A stretch of DNA of 64,000 nt, taken from Phoronis australis (taxonomy: Eukaryota; Phoronida; Phoronidae). The position numbers and the translations under genes were made by a program. The DNA is taken from assembly GCA_002633005.1 (NCBI GenBank), contig NMRA01000043.1, forward strand, positions 439,229-503,228, in the 5' to 3' direction. This document shows positions 23,301 to 35,115 of this stretch, piece by piece (the stretch's first letter is position 1; each line of letters begins with the position of its first letter). The notes under the pieces are model-generated. The model saw only the letters and a program-made list of their open reading frames with translations. It was not told the DNA's origin and did no database searches.

Positions 23301-25334
23301 GCAGACAAAGTAGTTTAATAACCAAATGGTTTCTCTCGAGCACAATTTTTAAAATAAAGAAAAGTTAATAAATCTCTGTGATGTATAGAATAGCCTGAGT
23401 TTTAAAATAATGTAAAAATACACTTAGCCAATGGAAATTTACTAAATCGTTGTAAACAATAACCTTTCAATTTAAGCCATTCAAAGGAAAGATGGTCATT
23501 AAATCTTAACTCTTCGCTGAATACTTTCCAAGCAACACAATGGTCGCTTAAAATAGTCAATCGAGATAAATGTCATTTGAAACCTGGGATTTTCTAGATA
23601 TATAATGACACGGAAAACGAACCATTAAGTTATTGGACAAACAAGTGCACTGCAACTGGCCTTCAGGACAAAGAAACAGCAACAAGACACAGGAAGTAAA
23701 TATTTACGTGTCAGCTGGATTAGTCCTAACAAAACAACTCTACAGTAATAAATATCTAGTCACCATGACCAAAACAACAATTTCATCCAAAAGCTTGTCA
23801 ACTTCCCCAAGAACTATGAATCAACAAAAAACTGATTTAATAACTTAAATGAAAATCATACTGCACTGATAAATTCAAAGGCTAGTTCAAAAACATTATA
23901 GGAAGATTATAATAATCTAAGCGACAGATTACTATATCACCCATGATAGGTGATAGAACAGAATTCATAATTCACTCAGACATGTAGCCAAAGTCCAGAG
24001 ACATTGTCCTATAACATGTCACCAGCATATCTATGATTTCAAGATAGGAACATTAAAAGTTGACTGACACCTTAAGCTATGTTCACACAGGTAAAGAAGT
24101 GCAACTTGACCCATGAATAAGTCTGATCGGGTCAGATGCAACAGACCCCCCACCGGAATCGTCAATGTATCAGCAGAGTGAGGAAGATCTTGGTACAAAC
24201 AAGACCCTGGCACAACCTGACAGTCAGAGTTGGCCCCCAAGCTATATGAACTATTCAGCTGCCTTGTTTTCTTTGGAATCAATAAGACCTAGTTGCACAA
24301 TGATATCATTGGCTTTGTTTACTCAGGCGAGAAAAATTCACTGAAAAACTTATAGCCCTCATTGCCAAGGTATTGGTGAATACAAACACAGAGTACCTCA
24401 GTTTGGCGCCAAACAATGTCTGACAAACACAAGGTGATTTCAAGTCCATAACTTAACACTCTATGAAAAACACTACACTTGGCATCTATAGAAAACTAGT
24501 GTGCTACTATACTTTACAGTAAAGATTTGAGAGTAAGGAGTTGACTTTGTGCAATATGAGAACGGGATATTTTTTGTTTGTTTTGTTTTGTTTTGTATTT
24601 TTGGACACATTTTTTAACTTCAAGTGATGTGAGAATTTTTGTTACCCCATGAGACAGGAAGCCCGCTATTGGGAGGGTAAGCGTTTGTTGAGGCCCAGAC
24701 TCATTTGACATCATCAAATCCTGTGCCTAAGGGACAAAATCACCTACTTGCACATAAAAGTTCAATTAACTCAGGACATTCAAGTGATTTGATACAGGAG
24801 AAGAAGCGCCTTGCACTGTAATAAGCTTTCCACAGAACTGTGAATTTAGGAAGCATTAACATGTTCCCAAAGATTCAGAATCGTATCGTCTGATATGCTG
24901 TAACGTCATTACTCATAAAATTACTGGCCAGAGGGAAACTCAAAACAAATTTCCATAGTTGTGTTGTAAATTGGTTTGGCCAAGGGACATCGTGTGACAC
25001 AGCTGTTCACTATAGAAGACTATAGGGTGTTGGGACAGGGGTGTGTCCCCAAGGTAGTGTTGGGACATGGACGTGTCCCCAAGGTAATGTTTTAACTTTC
25101 CACTACATGTTATGTTGTAAATTTGAAACTTGAAGGATTATGACCCAATGCGCAATTCCGTGGCAGCTCTTGATCAACATACTTGATAAAGAAAAAATCA
25201 GGAGTTATAAATAGCTCCCACTTTAATAGGGTGTCTACCGTCGCGTGGACAACATTGGGATCCGCAATCACACATTTTAATGATACTGAAATCTACATCT
25301 GAAAGGTTAGTGCATGGACTTTTTTAAAATCCAG
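23301..25334. other. Unique AT-rich DNA with one short tandem duplication
   Basis: No supported gene. A ~36-bp sequence around GTGTTGGGACA(G/T)GG is duplicated in tandem at about 25025-25092. Confidence 0.45.
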
Positions 25335-28300
25335 TCATACAGCATAAATTTTCTCCATAGACCCCATTATTGGTTCCAATAATCCACATAAATAATACGC
25401 TGAATGAATGACAGTGTGTGCAGAACGACACAACATGGCACCATCAAATATTTCCCCTGGCATTAAACAGGCAATGTAGGCTGCTGGGATGTCCTAAAAT
25501 AAGTCAAAATTACATGCAAATACAGAATGATGGATTTTCAAGACAAAGAAGAGTTACTATTCAGTATTGGTGAATGGACTGAGAAAGGCAGAAGTCGGCA
25601 ATTTTGGTCTAGATCTTAGCAGCGGCTTTAGAAGAGTTCTTGCGCAACGCCCAGATGCTCAGCCACTATAGACGATATTAGTGCAAGAACTCATAACTTT
25701 TGATGTTCACATTAATAAAACTGCTTACTAATATATCTTATACCTTCATGTTGGGTAACAAGCTATAGAGTTCAATAGCCATGGAATGAAAGTAGACAGC
25801 TGCCAGTATGCAGAGATGTATGACAAAGACACAAAGAAATTTACAGCCAAGATCAGTTTTTAATGCCCTTTGTCTACTCCAATCCAGATAAAAGACCAGG
25901 AGCTAACTGTACTTTAAGACTTGAATAGCCATTCAAGTAAAGAGGATGTTATGTAACTTAACAAAAGGACTTCAACCTACATCCAAGTGTTTAAAACTCC
26001 TAAGAATTTTGTCAAGTTGATTTTGTTCACTTTCCAAATACAGCAGTGGAAATGTGGTTTGATAAAAACCTCTTTATATCTAAGTTCTCCAGCACATAGA
26101 GTGCATCACCTTGTCAATTAATACAGCTAGCTACACAGGTGATGTAACAAAACAACAAACTTCATTCTCTGACGGCTTCAAAAACACAGTTGTTGGCCTT
26201 GATTTCTTTACCACCAATTGAAAGCCACCTCTCCATCAAGTTACTATTGCACTTTTAAACTGCATATAAAGTGCATACACAACATTCAGTGAACTGAATA
26301 ACTGCAATTAAATCGATGTAACTTGAGACAATATTCAAATTCTCTTAATTACCAAATTTCATTGATTTCAACCTTGCTGAAACCGTTGCACTATGGACTT
26401 CCAGATAAAATCACTACTTACTTGATATTTGGTATTTTTTGGCCTGGTAAAACCTGAAAAAAAGTTAATCAGATTTTAGTGATAGACGATAAAATCAAAA
26501 GCTGAAAATTCTGAAAGATGAGGGTGAAATTACATAATACCCCATGATTCCTGTTTCTTTAAATCATGTTCAAAACAAAGAACCTGCTTTCTTTTAAAAC
26601 ACTGTAAAACTGGCATCAAAAGAGTATTACTAAATCTTTTGTCATCAAAGATTTTGTGTACAAGCTTGACAAATTCACATTGCTTCTCAGTTGTGATAAC
26701 ATGAAAGACACCTTGTGATTACACATTAGCAATGAGTGAGAAACATTGCAGTCAACTATGAGGATAGTGAGAAACATTGCAGTCAACTCCAAATACACTA
26801 ATCCCTTGACAACACATTTAAGGTTCAAAGTTTGAAGTCATCAAACATCTTTAAATGTTTCCTAGCATGAAAATTCAAATGCAAACCTTGTTTCTCACAT
26901 TAGGGCACAATCAGGTAATTTTCAGGACTTGTTTTCATCGCAAATGGTAATGTCAAATCTAAAATCTATCTGGTCTGTTTACACCAAGCTCTAGCCAATT
27001 TACAACTTGGCATGACGCTTTCATCGGTCATTTGTCTCGCAATCTCCAGGTGTTACAGAGCTCTTCCTTAATCAGCTTGATGCTTAGCTTAACGCCAAGT
27101 TGCATTTGAGAGCTGATTGCTGGGGGCAAATGTGCTGATTTCACAAAATAAACGGAACAATTGTGAATCAACGGAAATGAATTTAGGAAAACTGTTAGTA
27201 ACTTAAAGTATTGGAGACAACACGAACTTCAGAACAAATGTAGGGGACTATTGTCTGACTTTGATACTCGCTGCGGCTACTTCATGGTGACTTGAGATTT
27301 TCCTCAAGTGGCCAAGCACAATGTAAGGTCGCACTGGCAACCTGCAGGCTGCCTATGTGTCAAATCGAGCGCTGTTAATGATAAACCAATAGATTTTAGA
27401 AATGGTGTTTCTACATCACCACCTCAAAGTGGTTTCAGGAAGTCAAGTGGTAGCATTAAATTTCATTACCTGTCTACAGAAATATTACAGCTTCCACCGA
27501 CCATTGATAGCTATCAGAACTGTATTCTAACAAAACAGGTTTCAGCATCTACCTTTCTCATGCTTCATAAATACATGATATTTCCAACCCTTAATAAAGT
27601 GGTTTGAAACTAAACTACAAGTATTAGGCACCCTGATTTTCTGTTCCCAAAAACAGAGAAATTTGTTTTAGAATATATAAAATTCTGTTTTTTCCATTTT
27701 GTTAATTATCAAATTTATTCCTTTTTACTACTGTAATCGCCCTAATAAGTGTCCAGGGCGCTTAGAAAAATTCGTTTCAGGAGGGGGGGTGCCAAAGGCA
27801 GTTGAAACTCAGTCTCTGAAACGGGTGAAAACTTAAGCTAGGACTCATCAAACACTCTGTGACGTATCTGTAACCTATGACAGACTTTCTACAAAATTGT
27901 GGTGCATTGCTATCAAGCTTTGTAGTTAAATTACGATCATTTTTCAGAAAATTGTGCTGAAATCCCAGGGTGAAAACTCACCGACTGATGCGTCGGTGCC
28001 TCACGATCGTCAATAGAGTAACTTGAATTCTTGAATAAAAATACAGTTTCGAAACAACAAATTATCTGGAAGTCCTCCTTAAGTTTTCAAAATAGCGTCC
28101 CTAAGATTTTTAAGTTCTTGTGGAGTTCGGATTAACTGCATCTTAAGTCCAAATCAGCGCTAGATCGTACCCCGCAACACAAGAAAAGTCTCTGGACAAA
28201 CACACACGTTATTGTCAAGTGACGTTTGTTTTGAAGTTCGTTTGCGTATTGTGTGAGTGTGCAAGCGCGTGGGTGTCTTCAGAGTTCATTTGCTAGAGTA

Positions 28301-31300
28301 AACGCAATGTAACAATCTAGGTGTGCATTGTAACTAAAGAAATTAACACAACCAGTAAAGCAGAACGTGTTTTATTTAGCATCTGTTGATCTCATCTGCT
28401 AAAAAATGTTCGAGAATATTTGTTGATGAGTCGCCAAGTGACTGGATGCGTGACAGTCTAACAGTTATTTTTCGGGAGATTCGGGGAGTGTAAGGGTGAT
28501 GAAGCGTTCACTATCAGTGGCTTATTTGGACTTTAAAAACACCAATGATGATTAATTAAATAATTCCTCCTAAAAATAATGTGAACATTTTTTACGGAAT
28601 TAGAAACTTTTAGAAAAATGTGCCAATATTTATTTCTTGCCAATGCTATTCTACCCGTTTCATGAATAGATAGTTCCCAAAGACTAATGTCTTCAATGAC
28701 AGGTACATGTTTGTAGCGTGTGCTTCCTGGCCACATGCTTTTAACAATGGTCAAGTTTTTTACTAGTCTTCGATTCGCGGTTTTCACGTGTACAAAGACA
28801 TTTGGATTCCAGCTGAGAGAGAAGATCTGTACAGGGAAAGATACAATACAATCCCTTTGACAAGTGCGCTATGTCTGTTCCGAAAGGCCAGGCCATAATG
28901 GGATACGTTCCTCACAAGATCAGCAAAACTTTTGCTTTCTTTTTGAAGCACAGTGGAAGTTTGAAGTGTATAGTCACGGCTAAATACCGACATAGCAACG
29001 AGGCTCGTGGTCTACAAATTCTGCATTAAGTAATTTTTTCAGGACTGTGGGATCTTATTGATAAATTGAAGCAGTTACTGTAGAATTTTAGAACTGTAGG
29101 CAAGGCATTTTTCGCATGTACATGTTCATGGACTGGGCGATTATTTTAGCAAAGCCTGAAAACATGTGGGGGTGTTTATAGGGGCATGGGTACTTATTAG
29201 GGCAAATACGGGATTTCAAAAGTGTATACCATAAAAATGATCTGGAAGTGCCTTAATTTTTCCACTACATTATGTCGCAGCTTTGCTTTACAGAGAATTT
29301 GCTGCACGACAAGAACTGTGTCACCTTCAGAAATAATGAACAAATACTTGAACATGTCCATAGCAAAATGATTGTCAATTGATTTGTTGTCAGAAAATGA
29401 ATTTGATGGATGATATCATTATTTTTTGGAAATTAAAATAAAAAATACAAGATTGTGGTATCAATTACTGAACTATAGGAATTCCATTTTGACATTTTAT
29501 TTTGTAAAAAATGTCAGATTCTGTAAAATTCTGTCCGTTTTCCATTATTACAGGAAACCAGGATCCCTACAAGTACAAGTGTTACCATCTTTTCGAGCAC
29601 TGAACTGGACAATGGGTGATGCATGACAACCATGGTAACAACCTGTGAAATGTTCCCGTACTACATAAGTTCCTTAGCCCATAACCGGACAAAGTAGTTT
29701 TCCCAGAGAAATTACCATGTTCACGCTCAATTAAATGCAGAAATTTTATATTTGATGAAGTTTGCACATAAACTTATGAACAGGTTTCAGGCAGTCAAAC
29801 AGGTCATAAATACACCTTTTGTATAAAACAAGACATGTGTAGATTCTACCATACATTGAACAAAGACAGAATAATGGTTTTATTGATTAAAGCAACTGGA
29901 CCTGTTTCCTCGGGATAAATAACAATCTTTTCGAAGCGGCTTAATGTTTCAACACACGCTGTTGAAACTTCATTACCGAACTAAAAACAAGTTTTGCAAT
30001 CGCTCAACATTCTCTTTAGAAAAATAATATTTGTGTTTTATGCATGATTCTTTCATAAACCTATATTTAATAGCTCTTAATTAATTGCTGCTTCTTAACC
30101 ATACTATTACATCCACGATTTTTAGATTACATACCTTGAACTGATATGTGCTAAATGGCATCACAAATTTCAAGTTTTTACATTCTAAGTTAAATATTTT
30201 GAAAAATCTGAAGCAAAAACCTAAGAATAACAATTAACGATAAAACTAACTTGTTTTGAATTACACAGGTTGGTTGTGAAGTGAAGAAAGAACAGGTTGG
30301 TACTATCATCATTTCTAAGCCTTCTTGACCAACTTACACAAAAATCTAACCTATTATTTACACATGCATAACATTTTTTCCAATCATCTTGAGGTATTAC
30401 AATGTTCCTAGAATGAACACAGGTATCTGGTACACTCACTGTTGGCACTTGGAATGAATTCAAGTGTATAGCACTAGATCTAGTCGCAGAAGCAATCACA
30501 GATAACATTGGTTTGTGAAGCAATCAATGAAATTCTCCCAGTCAACGCCAAGGGACACACATGGGTTAGTCAGATTTGACAGTCCTTCATTTGGAACCAG
30601 TTACTTCCACTGAATAATGCTTGTTATATAGTGACGTAGCTGGTTCTTTTCTGGGACCATTACATCCGACTTGTAACATGCAATATGATCACTTCGACTA
30701 CTTTGACGTTCCTGTCCCGAGGAATGCTCAACTGATTTCTTTATACGATTGATAAAATGGAATGTGTCACAAATATTTCATAAAATAGCTGCCTGTGAAT
30801 AACAGAATGATTACAAAAACACTGACAGCACTTAGCTATTCAGTACTGTACTTCCCTTTAAGCATTTTGTAATAGATATAATAAGTCAACTATCAACAAC
30901 AAGTCTCGATATTGTAATGTCGTAAGAAAACGTGGTTGGCAACAGAGTTTCTTAGTAGGTGTTTCTATGGTTGGACTTAAATTAATTGTAAAATAAACAT
31001 AAAGGATCAAAGGAAAATCAAAAAAGCCACAAATTATTGACAAATAAATTTGCTTTTACCAGGTTTCGTACTTTTTTAGTGTATTTTATACTCAAGAACT
31101 ATCTCGGGCTCCTAGAAAAAATAATTAGTTGTCAAGCTATCCAGGAAGATTCTCAATATACTGCCTGTAGCACTAGTCAGTTGTATAGGCTGGTGGATCA
31201 TGTCTACTTTTACCAGATACGACATCCACATCCAACCAGTAGTCATCCCCCAATTCACAGAATATCGGCTCTCTCTCTTGCAACTTATATAAAGCAGTAT

Positions 31301-32827
31301 TTTGCTGCCGTTTAGCTGACTAAAACCAAAAATGACATTAGGCCACTTACCCTCACACAATCAGTCTCATCAGGGCTTGTGGCCAATGACAAAAAAGTGG
31401 AAAATTTTCCAGGTGTATTATTCCACAAATAAATAGGCTTTTGTGATAGAAATATCTTTTGTCATGTAAAATTTAACTGAAATAAACGTTTTTGTGTGAA
31501 AAAACAAAATATTGATAAAAAGAGACAAAAAGGAGAACCTGGAAAGCAAAGAAAAGGAAATCAAAAGAAAATACTATAGACAGAGAGTAAACGCACATAC
31601 CTATTGCATGTGACTTAAGCAGGTAATAGAAAAAGAACCCTATTACTGTACAGAATATTATGAAACCATTTTATGAGACTACACAGGACAAAATACAGCT
31701 TTAATTACATCAGCATACCCACCCCTTATAGTGTATCCGCGACCAACACCCTAACGCTTTTCATTGAATTAACAAGTATTTATATGGTTTCATCTATTAC
31801 ACTGAATTTCATTCAAGTCTTGTATGCAAACAGCTTGCACTGCGTGCGTGCCATCTAGTTTACTGCACCATACGTAAGCAAAATCGAAAGATTTTTTAAT
31901 GCGGATAGTATCAAGTTGAAGTAGCAGAGAAAGTAAACAACTGGCAATTTTCTTTTTTGGAAAATTCGCAAATTTGAAGCAGACATGTATGTTAAAAAGT
32001 ATTACAAATTCTTAAATTGAATTCAAATTACTTAAAGTTATTACTTGTCAGGAAATCATGACTTCTACAGACGTGCATTCAGAAGTGTCGACTTTTGGGG
32101 GTTGATTGTTGTACTTCTAACACTTGTGATATTTTAGATTCTTGATCGATTTTCTCTTAGGCAGCACTATTCAAACGCCCAGAGAAATGTGTAAGCTTTT
32201 CCAGAAATATTTCAGAATTTATATGGAAGTACAAAATAATGTGAAAAGGTGTCGAAATTGTGAACACATACGATACGGTACAAGCACTGGTTGAATATCA
32301 TGGTCCATGATTCGTAAAACCAGTCTGATCCACCGAATGCCATGTCCGTTGTTCGGTGATTCTCTCATTCTCAAAATCAGGGATCGTTATGTATGAACTG
32401 ATGAAAATGGAATGAGAAGAAATTCAACAAGAGAAACAGATCCAACTTACTTGTAATGGGACACCATCAACCATATATCTTAGTTCTGTATCCGTTTGGA
32501 TAAACACTGAAACAAAAATCATGGCATAAGACATTGTCACGACTAAGGTCATGCCTAAAATCATAACAAAGCAGCATGGCTGTTCACGCCACACGACTCG
32601 GCAAAACAATAACAAGTAGAAAAGGACTCAAGTTTGGAGCACTGAAATAAACACGAAATATCCAAGTACAGTGAGCATTGGGTACAACATTTCAGCTCCA
32701 TACCTTGACCATGGCTTTCTACGGCGTCTGTTAACTGTCTGTATAAGCTTAAAATATTAAAAACGAGTAGAAATTTTGTTAACATTAAGGTCATCTTTTC
32801 TTGTCTCTGACCATTGATACGCGCCAT
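25335..32827 (-). CDS. Tentative minus-strand gene for a membrane protein, eight exons
   Basis: A possible gene assembled by eye from GT-AG junctions whose reading phases all connect. The exons are 32704-32827, 32451-32506, 31351-31437, 31214-31274, 30135-30184, 26422-26453, 25744-25876 and 25335-25493 (stop TGA), 702 bases or 233 residues in all. The first exon encodes a hydrophobic stretch (LMLTKFLLVFNILSLY) that could be a signal anchor. The third has a possible N-glycosylation site (WNNTPG). The seventh has a likely membrane helix (CKFLCVFVIHLCILAAVYFH). The donors of exons 2 and 3 are GTAAGT and the acceptors of exons 6 and 8 have good T-rich tracts; the acceptor of exon 3 is weak and that of exon 4 is ambiguous. 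I recognise no family. Because exons were picked to fit, part or all of the chain may be chance. Confidence 0.28.
26968..27058 (+). repeat. Dispersed repeat G, copy 2
   Basis: TGGTCTGTTTACACCAAGCTC and the following hairpin-like segment align with 17331-17420. Further right, AATAGATTTTAGAAATGG (about 27389) resembles AACAGATTTCAGAAATGA beyond copy 3 (57140), so the parent element extends several hundred bases. Confidence 0.45.
27731..29211 (+). mobile_element. DNA transposon D, GCCC-like ends
   Basis: The left end CTGTAATCGCCCTAATAAGT and the right end, reverse complemented CCGTATTTGCCCTAATAAGT, are inverted repeats 1.48 kb apart with three mismatches in 20. The left flank is TA (27729-27730); the right flank is GA, so the duplication is imperfect or the boundary is slightly off. 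The C(C/T)GTA start and GCCC-rich interior suggest relation to the A and C elements. No transposase is encoded. It lies inside the largest intron of the tentative minus-strand gene. Confidence 0.6.
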
Positions 32828-33418
32828 GTTCTACTCTCTGAATAAGCTGAGCTATGAAATCCAATTTTCATTTTTATTGAATTAACTAGATCTAACGATA
32901 AAATATTAAAAATACTTTGAAGTAGAATTGTCCTTGGCTATTGTACTGGAGAATTTTTTATATGTTATGATAATGAAGACAAAAAATTACTTCGAAAGTT
33001 ATTCACGAATTGATAAGTAGTTTTTGCAACAACTTGACAACAATAAGCAGTTAGTAGGAAGGCTTGCCATTGGTCAATGAATTATACAGGCCAAATCATA
33101 AATACAGTGTTCATGATCTAAAGCCTTAGACAAAAGACTTTTAGAGGGTCATTGGCACCATGAATTCCTTCGATTACAATTTAAGGTGTTGTATGACTGT
33201 GCCTTGTATTCTCATTAATTTACACGAAACGTAAAATCAGCTAAATTTCAACAAATGCGAAAGTCACTCAAGCCAATGAAAGAGGGTCTAACAACCGGAT
33301 AAATCTTTTGTCGTCCGCTCGAAAGAGGGCGCACTTGACCAACGAGAGATATGTTCCCTCTCAGAGTCCAATAAACAACGAGATGGAAATAAAAGGATGT
33401 ACCGTACCGGCCTGTTGA
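32828..33418. other. Upstream region of the tentative minus-strand gene
   Basis: No gene or repeat recognised. Confidence 0.4.
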
Positions 33419-33760
33419 ATATTTAGGACAAGACGCAAACCTGGGTACAGTTCATTAACGCCAGGACACACGCAAAATTTAGCCATAATCACGTGTTCTC
33501 ATTTAATATACACGACAATGTCCCAGGTAATCTCGCGAAGTCTTGCTTTGGAGCCGGAGGGCTCAGCGTTCATGTACCTGGTGGTTGCCTACTGAATTAT
33601 ACTGTATAAAAGTTACACGCCATATACCAACAATGACGTCGCATTATCACGCGCCACGTTGTTATTGTTGAGCAATGCACCTGACGTCACACAACAATCA
33701 AACTTTTATCCAGAGGAAAATTTTGAAGTTGTTCATTCTTTCTTAGTTATCCACACTATA
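33419..33760 (+). repeat. Direct duplication, copy 1
   Basis: About 340 bp, from ATATTTAGGACAAGACGCAA to TTATCCACACTATA, recurs at 34485-34837 almost unchanged. The main difference is a roughly 12-bp insertion in copy 2 near 34668. Confidence 0.92.
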
Positions 33761-33815
33761 CATAGGCGGATTTAGGGGGGCCAGGGGGCCCGGCCCCCCC
33801 CCCTTGGCTGCCGCA
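33761..33815 (+). repeat. GGCGGATTTAG-type element end
   Basis: TAGGCGGATTTAGGGGGG followed by a C-run and CCTTGGCTGCC resembles the right-hand terminus of the MITE at 37524-37822 in reverse complement. It appears only after duplication copy 1. Confidence 0.4.
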
Positions 33816-34483
33816 AAAAAAATAAAACAGTAAGAGCGCAGGGAAATGTTGAGTTTATTAATTAACCCCGGTAATTAAAATTATACGGATGAGAAAAGAT
33901 TTAAATGTGTGCAGTTTTAGTGTTGGGGAGGGGGGGGCTCAAATCCAATTTCAAGTGTCAAATTCGGAACACGGCGCATTCGTAACGGAACTATCACGGC
34001 TAAGTATAGGCTCTCCCGCGATATCGCAGGCTACCGGCAGTGGCGCTGCGCACTACGACTCCGTTTCCGTCGTCTGCTCCACTGTGCAATGAAGAAAATT
34101 TAATTCAATTTTTAAGGAAAATGGAACCTGAGTGACGATGAAAAAACAGAAGCTGCTGGTAAGATGTGAATTTTAATCGAAGCCTTAGTGAATCACTCAG
34201 AAACTTGCAATACTCTTTTTGCCAAACCTTATCTCAAAAGACGATTTCCAAAGCAATCCCGTCATTATTGCCAACACGAAAAATGGATTTGGTCTTTTTG
34301 GCATTTGAAGACTATTTTAAATACGACAAATTTGTTAAGAATCGATGGCACAAAATATAAAAGTATAATAAGCATTACAAAAAGAAGTAGGTTTCGCGCG
34401 CAAACGCTGTGGACCATAAACAAGTAGGTCTCTTAGTATGTAATTATTAGGTAATTCGTGGTGGTGTAGTGGCAACGCACGCG
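33816..34483. other. Sequence between the duplicated segments
   Basis: No gene supported; the overlapping ORFs at 33889-34427 have no recognisable domain. Confidence 0.4.
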
Positions 34484-34484
34484 N
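34484..34484. other. Unresolved base N at a duplication boundary
   Basis: A lone N directly precedes copy 2 of the 340-bp duplication, which suggests an assembly join. Confidence 0.85.
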
Positions 34485-34837
34485 ATATTTAGGACAAGAC
34501 GCAAACCTGGGTACAGTTCATTAACGCCAGGACACACGCTAAATTTAGCCATAATCACGTGTTCTCATTTAATATACACGACAATGTCCCAGGTAATCTC
34601 GCGAAGTCTTGCTTTGGAGCCGGAGGGCTCAGCGTTCATGTACCCGGTGGTTGCCTACTGAATTATACTTCAGGGCGGCACTGCATAAAAGTTACATGCC
34701 ATATACCAACAATGACGTCGCATTATCACGCGCCACGTTGTTATTGTTGAGCAATGCACCTGACGTCACACAACAATCAAACTTATCCAGAGGAAAATTT
34801 TGAAGTTGTTCATTCTTTCTTAGTTATCCACACTATA
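34485..34837 (+). repeat. Direct duplication, copy 2
   Basis: Near-identical to 33419-33760. The sequences diverge sharply after CCACACTATA in both copies. Confidence 0.92.
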
Positions 34838-34844
34838 TATCATG

Positions 34845-35115
34845 GATGCGCATGAAGATCGCCGGTTGACCCAGCCCAAAATGGGAGGGGGCTCTCGAAT
34901 TTTTGAGAATGTGGACCTTTTACTAAGATTCACAGCGGTGTAGGTTCAGAGCCATGAATTGTGCATTCGCCGAATTTTGGAAGTTCCTGCCTTTCTAGTG
35001 TACCTTTGTTTCGTTTTTTCTACTCGAAGTTTGTAATTGTTTCTCTGAGGCGGACTGAACCTTTTCAGTGGCCACCTTTTGCCAAATAGGGGGCACCGTT
35101 CGAGCCGCCCCTGGG
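34845..35115 (+). repeat. Degenerate relative of the 37524-37822 MITE
   Basis: AGCCCAAAATGGGAGGGGGC, CTCGAATTTTTGAGAATGTGG and GTTCAGAGCC occur in the same order as AGCCTAAAATGTGGGGACGC, CTCGAATGTTTGGGG and GTTCAGAGCC in that MITE. Confidence 0.4.

Noticed and set aside
25639-25690. Inverted repeat GAGTTCTTGC / GCAAGAACTC as an RNA hairpin gene
   Set aside because: A 10-bp stem with a ~30-base loop and no other support; too weak to call.
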